Source of the DNA: Neospora caninum Liverpool
Lineage: Eukaryota > Apicomplexa > Conoidasida > Eucoccidiorida > Sarcocystidae
Direction of reading: 5' to 3'
NCBI RefSeq assembly: GCF_000208865.1
Contig: NC_018393.1
Coordinates: 1,364,001-1,428,000, forward strand
Length of the DNA stretch: 64,000 bases
Shown: piece by piece, positions 12,501-24,234 of the stretch
How positions within the stretch are numbered: position 1 is the stretch's first letter
Layout: each line of letters begins with the position of its first letter
Made by a program: the position numbers and the translations under genes
The notes under the pieces: generated by a model
What the model saw: the letters and a program-made list of their open reading frames with translations, nothing else
Database searches by the model: none
Told to the model about the DNA's origin: nothing

Positions 12501-13732
12501 AGTACCTCTGCTCTGACCTGTGTATCTTTCGTTTTTCCTTGGTCCTCCTTTCTCTATAGTTCTTCATCTTCCTCCTGCCGCCTCGTTCTCTCGCTCTCTC
12601 TAGAAGTGTTCCTACTTGCGCGTGTGGATGGTTGACCGGGATATAGAACAGTCCAGCGAGGGTTAATTTCCACATTCTTGTCAACGTTTCTGTTTTCGTT
12701 TCCGACCCAGGTGTCGCTGCAATGGTGTGGAGTGCACAACCCAATATGACGGCGGCAGACGTTCGCGAATGCATCATGCGAACCTCGACAAAACTGACGT
12801 CTCTCGAAGGACGCATTGCCTCAGCAGGTAGCACGAAAAAGCAGCAATGGAAAGTGAAGCAGCCACTCGTTCTTTCACCACCCTTCCCTCTAGGCGTATA
12901 CGCAAGGGCACCGATGTCCCTCTCTGTGCCGGTCAATACACTCTGAAATATGCTACACAACGATATCTGCATGTATGAAGCACCAGTCTCGAATGACGTG
13001 TGGTCACACTCAAGTTGACATGCCATCGTGCAGATTTGCATATGTTTGACTCTCGATCTGAAAACTCTGCGCAAAACTGCCGCGGGGCGTCTTCTCTCTA
13101 TCGGCGTTATCCCCACACTGAGAGGAAATACATTCAGTCGAAGGGGGTTTTCCTTCGGCGAGGCTATGTGCTGTTCCTTGCAATTCTGCTGAGCCTTTTC
13201 GAAATCTTGCCGCTCTCGCAGCGCAAGAGAAGCAGCAAGACATATATAGACTGCGCGCGTGCGCTCCCGTTTTTCGCCACCAGAATCTGAGGAACTCCCC
13301 TGTCGCTCGTCGGTGTGCCATCGCCTTCCCATGGAACGGCACGATGGGGTCTGCCAAACCCCCTGTCTCCTCAAGAGTTGTCAGTGCCGATCGTTTTTCC
13401 GTTTCGCTGTAGGAGTTGCTAACGCTTACGCAGCAGTTCTCGACGCGTTGGGTGACCCTCTTCCAGCTTCGGCGCTGCAACCGGACGCGTCGCAGCCGCC
13501 CTCGCCAGCTCAAGCGGTTTTGGCGTTTCTCGGAGGCAACCACGGATCGGGCTCGCTTCCGTCTTCCGACTCATCTCCTGCGTCTGGGACATCCGCTTCT
13601 TCCTCAGCTTCTCTCCCTCTGTCGCCGCTTGGGGGCGAGGGAGGCTCTTACGCGCTGCCAGGTCTCGACACGTTGGTGGCGAGCATGGCTCAGCTTCTCA
13701 ATCCATTCAGTCGCTTGCTTACCTTGTCCTGA
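6782..13732 (+). CDS. Subtilisin-like serine protease (S8)
   Basis: Exons are 6782-9479, 9750-9833, 10079-10213, 10930-11152, 11532-11680, 12274-12366, 12711-12827 and 13413-13732. All phases agree, giving 3819 nt (1272 residues). The start ATG has a CCAAATGG context. A hydrophobic stretch at 31-47 and VSA near 55 suggest secretory entry. Residues about 90-400 are Glu/Lys/Thr-rich. Residues about 405-450 resemble an S8 prodomain ending (WLIESDTEV). The catalytic domain starts near 890: Asp898 in AVIDTG, His953 in NGHGTHVAG, oxyanion Asn1040 in VAAVDNAG, Ser1120 in [21 protein letters not shown] crosses the second splice junction as in other subtilases. The C-terminus (about 1160-1272) is Pro/Ser/Gly-rich and has no clear membrane anchor. 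Apicomplexan subtilases mature secretory-organelle and surface proteins; which numbered SUB this is cannot be decided here. Asp1039 replaces the usual Gly before the oxyanion Asn. Confidence 0.95.
9523..9552. repeat. (TA)n tract in protease intron 1
   Basis: About 15 TA units within the 270-nt first intron. Because it is an even-length AT tract without stops, it stretches the exon 1 frame past its real donor at 9480. Confidence 0.9.
12174..12197. repeat. (TA)n tract in protease intron 5
   Basis: About 12 TA units inside the intron between the AAPG exon and the catalytic-serine exon. Confidence 0.85.
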
Positions 13733-14847
13733 AACGTCCAAGGCACGAGAACGTCGTCGGCACCCGGCAGCGGTCTTCCCCATCCGTGCCGCAGCCTGCT
13801 GGGCCGTTGCACCACGGCAGTCTCGCGTTGCATCGAGCAAGAGTAGGGAGATAGAGCTGAGATAGCGCACACGCTCCGTGCGGGCTTCTATCTTAGAGAG
13901 GAGAGCATCTGTTCTCTCGCGACTGCTCCAGTTCTCCGGCCTTTCTCAGGGCTTCTCTTTTGCCGGACACAGTGCGTCGCTCACGGGTCTTGCCTCCTAC
14001 GTTTTTGTACGCATGCGCATGTGTGTCTCTGGAAAGCAGAAACCATTTTGGTGCCTAGACACCCTGTCACGGCTGTACGACGCTCGCGCTGTCCTGCCCT
14101 GTCCCAATAAAATTGCATGCAGTGATGCGGAGGGCGCTTTTGTGGGATGTCGAGTCGACATACAAGATTACTTGCATGAACACACACCTCTTACGAGAAA
14201 GAAACAGGTACACGTGTTATACAATTCGTTATACGCAAAAATACAAAGATATATATCCATATGGACACAGATATAGGGATATATGTGGATGGATGCAGGT
14301 ATATATACGTGTGTAGACCTATGCATGAACATGTGCGCAGGGCTGTATGTATAAATCTGTATATGTATGGCTGTGTATGGGAGTGTCTGTGCCCAATATG
14401 AGTGCGGGTATATAGGTGACGATACATGGTTCCTTAGGATACCGGTGTGACCCCTTTGGAGAGTCCAGAGGGGGGCTAGGATCTTCCTCCTCGCTGTAAG
14501 ATGCGTTACATGCATCGGTTTTCTCTGCAGGTTTTCCACGTATTTTTTCGCAGTTGGGGAGACAGCCTCTCGCTGTTAGGAGTGACAGCTGAGAGCTCAT
14601 GACGTATATGCAAGGCAGGCTTAATATCAGGTTTGAGAGAGCATGCACCAGCGTCGAGAGACGCTCCAAAAATCGGAATTCTACGATGCATATCCCCTCC
14701 CTACCCGATAAGCCGTCTCGCCTGTCACCACACGTCGATGGTTCAACCAACCTGCAAAGCTGACGAAAAGTCTTTCCATATCTATCTACATACAGATCGA
14801 TGTAAATGTATTTACTTACACACAGATCTACGCATAACGGCATTGAA

Positions 14848-14878
<31 letters not shown>

Positions 14879-14999
14879 GGATAGGTTTGGATCAGATATG
14901 TTATCTGTCTCCTCTTTTGACGGAATGTGGCACGCCGCCTATTTCCCGATGAAGTCGCCACTCCCCTCAGCGCGCGAACAACACCGGAAGCGTTTTCAG
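13733..14999. other. Convergent 3' region between protease and MnmE
   Basis: Both flanking genes end facing this 1.27-kb stretch, so it should contain both 3' untranslated regions. It has T/A-rich tracts (14190-14420 with many ATAT and GTGTATG words) and a (TA)14 tract at 14851-14878. No coding exon is seen. Confidence 0.55.
14851..14878. repeat. (TA)n microsatellite
   Basis: Fourteen TA units about 120 nt downstream of the MnmE stop codon, in the shared 3' flank. Confidence 0.9.
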
Positions 15000-17900
15000 T
15001 CACTTCCCAACACAGAACGAACTGAAGATGACATCCAAAACTGCCTCTGTGTTTCCGCCCGGACGCGCCTCGCCGAGAAGACGCTGCCGAAGCCACCTGA
15101 GTGCCAGCCTGCAGCCGGGAACGCGCGACGGCAAAAGACAACGAACACACATTGACGGGAAAAAACGTGATGTACGCCCCACGATGCAGAGCATGGAGGG
15201 CAACAGTGTGAAAGGAAACCCTCAACGCGGCGGATTTCGGTATGCGCGTCGATAGGTGCCAAGTGTTTCACACACAGGGGCAAGCTACCTGCATTTACGC
15301 GACGTTCACGTACAGCTAACACACAGACCCTAGGCATCCGTTCCCACAAACATCTCTGCATCGACATATCCGTGGTACAAATATAGTGCGTATAGATACA
15401 GAGATACATAGAGAGATCCAAAAAAGATGTGCAAATTAAAGTCGAGATACAGAGGGCTACCGATACATGTACCTATGCTTTTTTGAGAGGTCGAGACACC
15501 TACACAGACACGAGTATCTCTCTCATAGATCTGAAAAGCCAAAAAGTGCGCGGATTCACCATGTAAACGGAAGGCTTCTGTGTTCTGAGAGGAATCGTCA
15601 AGTCTGGGGTTACCGTAACAAGACTCAGCCGCGAACTGGCCGCGTGAACCTAACTGTGATGTGCGACCACCGACTGAATGAACAGTTCCGGTCTCTCCTA
15701 AACCCTTCTTACCGAAGATCTTCATTTCGTTCTTCCTCCGCTTCTCGAGAAAGGAAGTTTTCCAGGTGTCTCGCGAGACCGTCCAGAGCCTCAAGCACTC
15801 TTCGCCCACTTAGCAGACCCATCTCATTGTCGCCTTCCAATTCGCCTGAGTTTTCCTCGTGTGTGTTTCCGGCCGAGACTCTGTTTTCTTGCTCGCTAGC
15901 CGTCGCGCTGCTTCGCATCTGGCCATGCGTCGCACACCGTTTTTCTGCAGAAAAGCGGCCGCAGCGAAGGACGGCCTCGGGCGATGACAGCTCCTTAACA
16001 GCTCGGCACACAATTGTCTGCAAGGCCGGTAAATTCCACTTGAATTTGCTGGCAAGCAGCAACACATGCGGGCGCGATTTCGCCTCAGACGGCGGCGTAC
16101 GGGGCAAGTCTTCTGCAATCAACCTGCATTTTTGCCCTTCAAAGGAGAGCCTCACACCGCCACCGCTGGCATGGGAGACACCTGGCGCGGCTGAATCCAC
16201 TGTTTGGAGGAAGGGTACCAGCGCGGGAGGCATCTCCGCCTTTACAACTTCTTCGAGTTCTTCGAGAAGGTCGGCAAAAACCTCTGACGACAGCTGCGGA
16301 TCGCAGCTAGAGGGACAAGGAGGCGAACGCGACGAAGGAACAGATGGAGAGGCAGAACTGGGAGAGGACGCACCGAAGCGAGTGCCGAACTCGAGACGGT
16401 TTTTCTCTCCACGAGAGTGTGCTGAGCTGACACCACCAACGCGTCTACTCTGTGCACCCGGACCTGGGTCCGAAGGCTCCGAGGGGCTGTTCAGATCACC
16501 TGGACGCCGGCGCTGAGAAACAACTTCGTCTTGATTCACCAAAAGCGGGGCATACACATCTGCTTTGTTTAGCACCACAACGACCCTTCGTTCGCGGGGT
16601 GTAGCGCCTCCGCCGTCCTCCCAACGGCCTGCAAAAGAATCTCGAAAGATTCGAAGAAAACGTCTCGCGTGCTCCAGCGTCGCCTCGCGTGTGCTGCGGC
16701 ACTCCAAAAGAAAAATCAGAATGTCTGCTTCCTGCGCTGTACGTACAGTTCGCGCCATCCCTTCGCGTTCCACACAGTCGACGGCCAAGTCAAGGCCGTC
16801 CGTTCGTGTGGAAGTCGACTTGTCTTCCTCGAGGGCGTCTTCGCCTTTCGGAGGCGCGCCGTCTCGTTCTCGCGTTCTGCCCCCGCCTGCCTCTCCCGCA
16901 GGCGCAACCCAGGGAACCTCGAGAGGCCTCATGCAGTCTAAGCGGGTCGAACCCCCCCCACTGAGGGAGGCTTCGGCTCCATCGCCGGCGACCGCAGCAG
17001 TCTCCGGAGCTCGCCGTTGTTCCCCAGACCCGCGGGGTGCGGGCCTTAGGCCCGCAGTGTCCGTGAGGAGGAGTTTGGCGCCGCGCAGCTGGACGGGCCA
17101 TGTAAGCACGTCTCGGGTGGTTCCGGCGAGGGGGGAGACAATGGCAGCGTCGCGTCCCACGAGGCTGTTGAACAAAGTGCTTTTTCCTGCAGAGGCAGAG
17201 ACAGGGGAGTTGGTTTCTCTCGCGATGTCCCGGCAGAACCACTTCGAAAAGGGAGAGCAATCCGCGCTCGTCTTGTCTCCAAACAACTTCCGACGAAAAC
17301 GCGCATGCAAAGCGAGGCCGGAAGACGCGCCTTCGCGTGCCGGCCCCGGTCTGTTTTTGCGGCGATGGCTGGCCGCACGGAAGGAGAGAGGCACAGATGT
17401 TTCTTTCCGACACCCACGTGAAAAACACGACTCTAACAGCTTTTTGGAAACTCTACACGCCAGCCTCGCCAACGCACGTGCTCGAGAGAGACTCCCAAGG
17501 GCGGCCTCGCTTTTCGGTTCTCTTATTCGGGCCTTGCCTCTCTCCCTCTCTGTGCTTTCAAGCAGCCACCGGTTCCACTCGGTCCAACACGCAAGGTCCA
17601 AGAAACACTCACAAGTGTCCCCTTGTTTCCCCTTGTGGCAGCTCTCCTCTCCAGTCCGTCTCTCCAGTTTTATCCTTTGCATCTCTCCCGCGTGTGTATT
17701 TCTGCTTCTTTTGCCTCTTGTCCTCTCGGTCTGTTTCTTGCCATTGTGCCGGATTCCCTCACCTGCATTGGTTGGCCCGCAGAAGACCACTTTTACTCCC
17801 GAATGCACGAGCGCTTCGCGCAGACCCAGTTCGAGGTGGAGGCGGATCTCTCGAAGGAGGCGGCGAACGCGCGCCTCGGCTTTCGTCGCGCCCGCCTCTT

Positions 17901-19782
17901 GGGCCGCTTCCGCGTCTGCTTCCTGCGCGTCGTCGCCGATTTCGAGAGCAGCCTCGGAAAAAGCCAGCGCCTCCTGCAGAAGACCCCGCCAGTTGTCCAA
18001 CAGCGCGTGGACTTCTCTCGGCTGCCGTCGCAGGCGGCGCACGGCGAGTCGGTGTTGAGCAACTGTGTCGGCCTGTCGCACAAAGCGCGTGACAGAAAGA
18101 GGCGATGGAGAAGCGGGAGAGAAGACATACGTGCGAGACAAACGAAGAGGCAAGAAGCGCGCGGTTGTTCGAACTTTCGATCTGCAAAAATGGAAACCGG
18201 ATGCCCCAGAGTAAGACGGGGCTGCGGCCCCTAGGTGCGGGAGCTTTTTTCGGGAAGGCTGGCTGTGGCACACACGGGTTTCCGGCTTCCTGCGGCGTTG
18301 TTCCACAAACCAGAAACACATGCAACAATCAGGACAACGTCATATCTGTGTAGATGTAGAGAGAACGCGGAACGCTGGAAAACAGACTAGCCACCACTTG
18401 CCGGGAAAGGCAACTGAGTAGGCAGAGAGGCAGACCAACTGTGAGAGACAAACACGAACAAAGCAATGGGCGTACACAGATGTTCGTGCCTACAACCGGT
18501 CCAGCATGATGCAGATCTCGATCTCTCTCGCTACTCCAGCTTACATTGACAAGATCTGCGAGAGCTTCCACTTGCTGAACAGTTTCGATTTTGCCGTTAA
18601 GGTAAGCTCGGAACGTGAATTCTCCAGCCTCCGCAAGACGTAGTTCGCCGACCTCCCTCAGCCACCTTGCTGCCTCAGCTTCGCGTCTTCGCGTCAACAT
18701 CTCGCTCTCCGCCTCCTGTGCGAGCTCTGAGGCGCTCTCACTTTGCGTCTTGGTGCCGCGTCGCCCCGGTCGAATTTCGGAAACCACCCCTCCGGAATGA
18801 AACTCGTCTTCCTCTTCTGTTTGATTCTCTTCCTCGTGTTTCTCGTGAGGCCGTTCCTGCGAGTCTCCCTCGGTCCGAGCTTCCTTCTGTGCGTTCCTCT
18901 CCGCGCCGGCGCTGCCTTTGACGGAGACTTCAAGCGCTTGCAAAAGTAGCGCACGCCGCGCGGCTGAGATGTCGGAGTGTAGAGACGTGTTGCCGCCCGT
19001 TCCTCCTGGGGATGTTTCTTGATAACGAAAGGCATCCGACAGTGCAGAACCTCCCGCGCGCGAGACGACACCGTCCTCGTTTTCGGCCTCCAGTCCATCC
19101 TCCGGCTGGCGACTGCTTTCGGCCACGGCCGTTTCTTCCGCCGAAACTTGTAGACTTTCCCAGGCGCCTTTTCCGTCAGCGAAGGACTTGAGCGCGCGTC
19201 GAAGGGCTTCGAAGAAGCGCAGGATCGCTGCGACAGCCGCGCGACTGCCGTGTGAATGGATTTCCACGACCTCCTCACCTGGCGGAAGCAGAAACTCACC
19301 CGGAGAAGCAACGGCTATTTACACAGGAATAACCATGATGCTCATCAACTGGAAACAGACCGAAAACGCACACAAGGGAACAAGGGAAACGCACTGAACG
19401 GGTAAACGAAGTGTCCAGAGATGCACATATCCACACAAGTAGGTACACTTGCATGCATAGGCCTGTACACGGAGGGACAAAGGGCTGACAGATCAGCGAG
19501 GAGGGTTCCGTTGATCTGCCTCAACGGCACGCGCCCCACAAGGGAGAAAACAAACGATGAAGTGTGCCAATGCTGGGACGACGAACAGGCCTCTCTGCTC
19601 CATACATAATTATGAGGCACCGTCCACCAAACCCTACGCTTCCCTTCGATCCAATAAAACGTTTCCCTCCACATGTACACAAAAGGATACGTCCATGCGC
19701 AGTGGACACGGATGTATTAGCACATTTATAAGAACAATATAAATATATATAAATATACATATATATGTTTGAGGGTTTGGGG

Positions 19783-19817
<35 letters not shown>

Positions 19818-21527
19818 GAGAGAGATAGGGATGTGTGTAGAGAAGTCTCGATGCGTGTGTGAGCTGGACGGATATGCACGCAATGGCTGTAGAGCAGAAA
19901 ATGTTTTCTACGGGAGGACTCTGAGGTGTAGATGCATCTCCGTGTCAGGCATAGATCGTTGTACAGGCACACGAGACAGACTTTGTGTTGCAGACTTGCC
20001 AGTGGCAGATCGTGGAGCGTCGAATCGAAGAAGGAGGACATCATCAAGAGGAACTGGTTCAGTGCCACTAAAGCAGTCCCAAGCTTTCCAGAAGGTAGCC
20101 ACACGCTCGCGAGGCAGGGGCGAAAGGTGGAGCGGTTGTTGTTTCCGTTGTCTCTCGGTTTGGTTGCCTGGTTTTTCTCGCTCTGGTCGCGCTCGGCCAT
20201 GCACCGTAGTCTCCAGGAGTGAGTTTCTGCCTTCGCGCTCGCGCTCTGTATTCCCTTTGCCGTCGTCTGCCGGCGTTGTTCCTGTGCGCGCCTCCTCTGA
20301 GTGGCTGTTTCGACCGGAGAGCGGGACGCCCCGGTCGCCCCTCTGTGTGTGTTTCCGGTTCGCCGGCTTCGCCATCAAAAGGCGCATCACTACATGCGCT
20401 AGAGGCCCCGAAACGCGCCAAACGGCGACCGCGGATGGCGAAAAGGAGTCGCCGGAACTCCCCCCACTACTCAGCGCATAAATGGTGTCAGCGGTTTCGT
20501 GGGAGGTTGCACTCACCGGTTTTTTTTTTGAAGAGAGGAGGGACGTGGTATTTCCAGGCACCGGGAGCGCCGCGCTGGCGTGTTTTCCTTGGGATTCCTC
20601 AACTGCGTTCCTCTCGCCACGACTGTCAAAGCGAATGTTCTCCCGAGTCGAACGCCCCTCGCCGAGCAGCCTGGACGGAGGAGCTCGGATCTCCGACGGA
20701 CGACGCGGTGCCGCCTGTATCGGCTGTTTGCGACTTTCTGATGCAGACGGAACCGGCAGAGCGCACGGAACTCGCCATCGATCAAAAGGCCTCTCCTGAA
20801 AAGAAGAAAGCGAAACCTGGTACGAGAAAGCGGCAAGTTGCGCAGGTGTATAGGGAGCGCGGCGGTGGGAACAAGCCCACGCGGAAGGGGAAAAACTGGG
20901 CGGCGGACGTCTGGTAACAAATGCCGCAAAACGCTCTGACGGATCCCGTGAACAGGGTCGAGAGAACAGGGAACTGGAAAGATATGTTGTGTGGTTCTCA
21001 CGGCGAACATCGCTTTCCCGATGATTCGCGGCGATCCTCCGGCTCGGCTTTCTTCTCGTGTATTCGTCTTCCGTTCGCTGCCTTCTTCCCGTACCGCTAG
21101 CAAACGCATGAACAGACAAAGATGATGTCAACGAAAACGCAAACCGCGACCGTCTTCGCTCTAGCGCTTGGGCGCAGCGGCGGTCCTTCTCGTCGCTGGA
21201 GAACCGGTGACTGCCGGAAGGCGTGGGCAATCTGCCGCGTCTGAAGATTGACGCTCCTGAAAAGCAGGACGGCAGGGAATTTCGTCGTTCCGCCTTTGCG
21301 CGTGAAAGAGGCGATAGACTGCAACGGACGACGCTGCGGGCCTCTCCACGGGGTAGGCACGGAACGGTGAGCCCGCACCAGTCTGCGAGGTCATATTTCC
21401 AACGACTCTCCCGGAAAGGGTGACGAAAGTGGTTTATAAAGGGACTCTCAAGCGTCACGGAAGCAACAAACAAGTCGAATGACGAGAACAAAAGGCTCGC
21501 GAGAATGAGGAAAAGCAGGGTACACAT
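15000..21527 (-). CDS. mnmE: tRNA-modification GTPase MnmE (organellar)
   Basis: Exons run 21527-20000, 19278-18545, 18072-17763, 17186-15713 and 15108-15000. All phases agree, giving 4155 nt (1384 residues). MnmE with MnmG modifies wobble U34 of tRNA at C5. The tetrahydrofolate-binding N-domain starts near 347 ([21 protein letters not shown] joined to [10 protein letters not shown]). The helical domain has [17 protein letters not shown]. The G domain has GPTNAGKST (P-loop about 858), GTTRD, TDTAG and NKAD (about 1064). The last exon supplies the C-terminal FCVGK with the catalytic Cys, matching FCIGK of bacterial MnmE. It is about three times the bacterial length because of low-complexity inserts. 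The chosen ATG begins a signal-peptide-like [20 protein letters not shown], suggesting bipartite apicoplast targeting; an ATG at 21665 is an alternative. Organelle assignment is inference. Confidence 0.93.
19279..19999 (-). other. GC-AG intron in MnmE
   Basis: The exon before it ends ...CCACTG and the intron begins GCAAGT, the standard non-canonical GC donor. It ends TTCCGCCAG. Splicing there joins APRSATG to [10 protein letters not shown], which restores the invariant N-domain/helical-domain junction of MnmE in frame. No GT donor nearby gives that junction. Confidence 0.8.
19784..19813. repeat. (TA)n tract in MnmE intron 1
   Basis: About 15 TA units inside the GC-AG intron, preceded by a second ATATAT-rich stretch at 19738-19770. 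Confidence 0.9.
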
Positions 21528-24187
21528 TTCGGGGTTTTCGGCCAGACCGGAGACAGAACCCGGACCACTCGAGAGAAGCCAGCATCCTTTCCTCAACGAA
21601 GAAGAGTCCTCCGCAGTTGTCTGCCTGGCTGGGGAACGCAGTCTCTGAAGAAAGCCCACATGCATCTGCTCGGTGAAAAGCTGGTTCGGCACGCGTTAGC
21701 AGAAAAAGGGCGTAGAAAGGAAGACACTGGCGGGAACTGCCTTGCCGGAGAAGTGTGGCGTCTGACACAAAACTCTTATCGTGCAAGGGGACAGAACGGA
21801 GAAAACCGACCTCCACGAAAACAAAACGCGAGAAAATTCGCCGTGGAATGTTTCACAGGAGCGGACACGCACGGGGAAAACAGAATCGACGTCAACCCTG
21901 TTAAATTCGTGGACTCCCCGTCCGCCAGAAAAAGCTTACGAGGGGCAAGACGCCTGAGCCAGGTCATTCCCATATCGTTTTTTCCTGCACAGAAAACCTT
22001 CCACGCACTGAAAATACAAGCGTCCGCGCTTTAATGCGGAGAGGGTGAGCGCAGGCTTGCGAAAAAACTCCAGTAAAGGACTTCGATTTTGCTTTGTGCC
22101 TCGACGGAGCATCGCGTCGACTCAACCGCCATGGAACACACACAAGGAGTAGCGGTGACTGCGTGGGCCTTGTCTCGGGTATGCGCGCCGCGCACCTGTC
22201 CCCCTCTTCCGATGGCAGCAGCTACATAAATCAGGGAACAGGGGCTGATTTCAGAGGATAGAAGAGGAAGAAGATATGTGGCAAAACCTGTGAGATGTGT
22301 CTGTCGTGGCGTCACCAAGAAAAGATTAAGACCCAGTGATAAGAGACTTCCTCACGCTCACGACGGGATTCGTCGGCGACCAAGAAAAGGAGCGGGGAAG
22401 ATTCCATGCTTAGTCTAGCACAACAGGGAAGAATAGACGCGAAAAGCGAAGGTAGCTTTGAGAGTCGCAAACCAATTCTGTACAGACTGCTCGCTCGCAT
22501 TGGTATCGGGCCTAGATCCAAGTCTCCGATGCCGCTTTGTCGATTTTTTCCGGCTGCCCGTCGAAAGCAAACAATTTTGCCCGGATACATAAACTCTGAC
22601 CTCTGGGGGCTCCCGACATCTAAATCAGATAAGAAACAAGGCTCAAATGTGGTCAGAAGAAGCTTTCTAACCTCTAAATCGAAGAAGTGGCACGTATTGT
22701 CCCCCACACGAGGGCTTCTGTGTTTTCTGAGCAACATTCAACAAACGAGAATCGTTAACAAAAAAAAGTGGGTGATTCTGAACGGTAGGTCCTGAGAGGA
22801 AAGCTGCCCTGTACCCACGTTGGTTGTTCTCTAAAAAGAGAATGTTCTGAGTGTCCTGCGGGGAACAGACGCATCTCGTAAGAAGGTACATCTGATTGCA
22901 GGGAGACATAGCTTGCTTGCTCTAGAAAACGCGGTGAATGACTTGGCAACTAGCACTACGGAGACTCAAAAATCGGTGGTTGCTCCCTTCGCTCCTCCCC
23001 TGCATTTTATGGCAGACCATCGGGTTTCACGCGTCACCAAAGGTATGACTTGCAAATCATCCACTCATTTGTCCCAGTGAACTAAAGAGGCGACTCACTC
23101 TAGGCCTTCGCCTGAACAGCCACGCAGATGGACGGTGGCATACCCTGTCCACCTATCAGACGCCAGCAAAGTCTATGGTGAGGCTCAGAGTTTTCACGCG
23201 TTCCATTTGTTCTTGTCTGTGTCTCAACTTGCGGGTAGCCAGAAAACGCATACACAAGCTCTACTTCCTGCAGATTCCTCGCCTCTGCAAGCGAGTGCTC
23301 ATTCGGCACGGGAGTAGGTGCTAGCCGACTGCAGGACACGCCAAAGCCGTATCTTTCTTTATGAAATCCGACACATTCGCCAACGAGCCCCAAGTGCGGG
23401 CACAGTGCATTGTCTTTCTCCCAAGATCGACTTCTGTGTAGCTCATCCATGCCTTTCTCTAGTGCGAAACCGGGCACGATATCTCCCCCTTCTCTACTTT
23501 GAGAGACCTATTTGGCTCTTCACAAGTCCCTAATAGACAGTTAAATTCCTTTTCCTGCCTTTCCAAAGGTGTCACCATAATGAATCGAAAATCGCAGTGC
23601 GAGTCGCGTAAGTAAAAGAGTGAATCATAACTCGCCACTACACCGCACAAACCTGATACCAACATATGGAAGTGTGTGCCTTGTAAAGCTTTCAGAGGTT
23701 AATCAATCAACCTGGTGGAACGCCGAACATTTTCCAATGAAAATCGCCTGGATACGTTTAACAGAAGTCCGGACCGTGAGGGTGCAGGTACAACAAAAAA
23801 CAAGGACAACGCGAGGCTGTTCTAGGCCGGATAGAGGGAGAATCCGACTCACCCCCAAACAGATGCATGAAATATGTTCACTGTGCCGCCTGAAGGTTGG
23901 CAGTACTTCACGCCTTCTCGTATGGCTAGCGGCAAAAAACATGGATGTACCACCCGACACATGCAGCTGACAAAGAAGTACGCAATGCGTGTATCGCATT
24001 ATCTGGCCAAAACCGCGGCGTAAAGCAGCACAAGCGAGGACGAGTCTCACTTTATAGTTCGCGGAGACAAATGCCACACTCGGATGGCGATGCATCTTTG
24101 GAACTCCACGCACGCGTCAAGGTCCTCGGTGACTAGAAAACACCTCAATGCTGTTAGTAGTCGCCAATGAAGCGGACACCAATCAAT
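21528..24187. other. MnmE 5' flank and gene-poor stretch
   Basis: Positions about 21690-21880 are purine-rich on plus, so pyrimidine-rich on the MnmE sense strand, which fits a 5' leader. The rest has frames up to 141 codons on both strands without conserved motifs. A terminal exon of the minus-strand gene upstream (its last recognised exon ends with a GT donor at 24234) must lie somewhere below 24200, but I could not place it. Confidence 0.4.
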
Positions 24188-24234
24188 TCAATAGACAAAC
24201 TGGAGATAGGTGATACTCGTGGTGGCACACTCAC

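Noticed and set aside
12406..13374. A 322-codon minus-strand frame
   Set aside because: It overlaps protease exons 7 and adjacent introns on the other strand and shows no conserved motif.
16565..18234. Very long plus-strand frames (up to 497 codons) opposite MnmE
   Set aside because: They are antisense shadows of the GC-rich MnmE exons; they lack motifs and cross the confirmed minus-strand introns.
15709..18321. Reading the 870-codon minus frame as one complete protein
   Set aside because: It runs through introns at both ends of the P-loop junction; only the spliced model restores GPTNAGKST and the FCVGK terminus.
22312..22795. Overlapping 141- and 129-codon frames on opposite strands
   Set aside because: No motif, no splice support and mutual overlap; likely chance.
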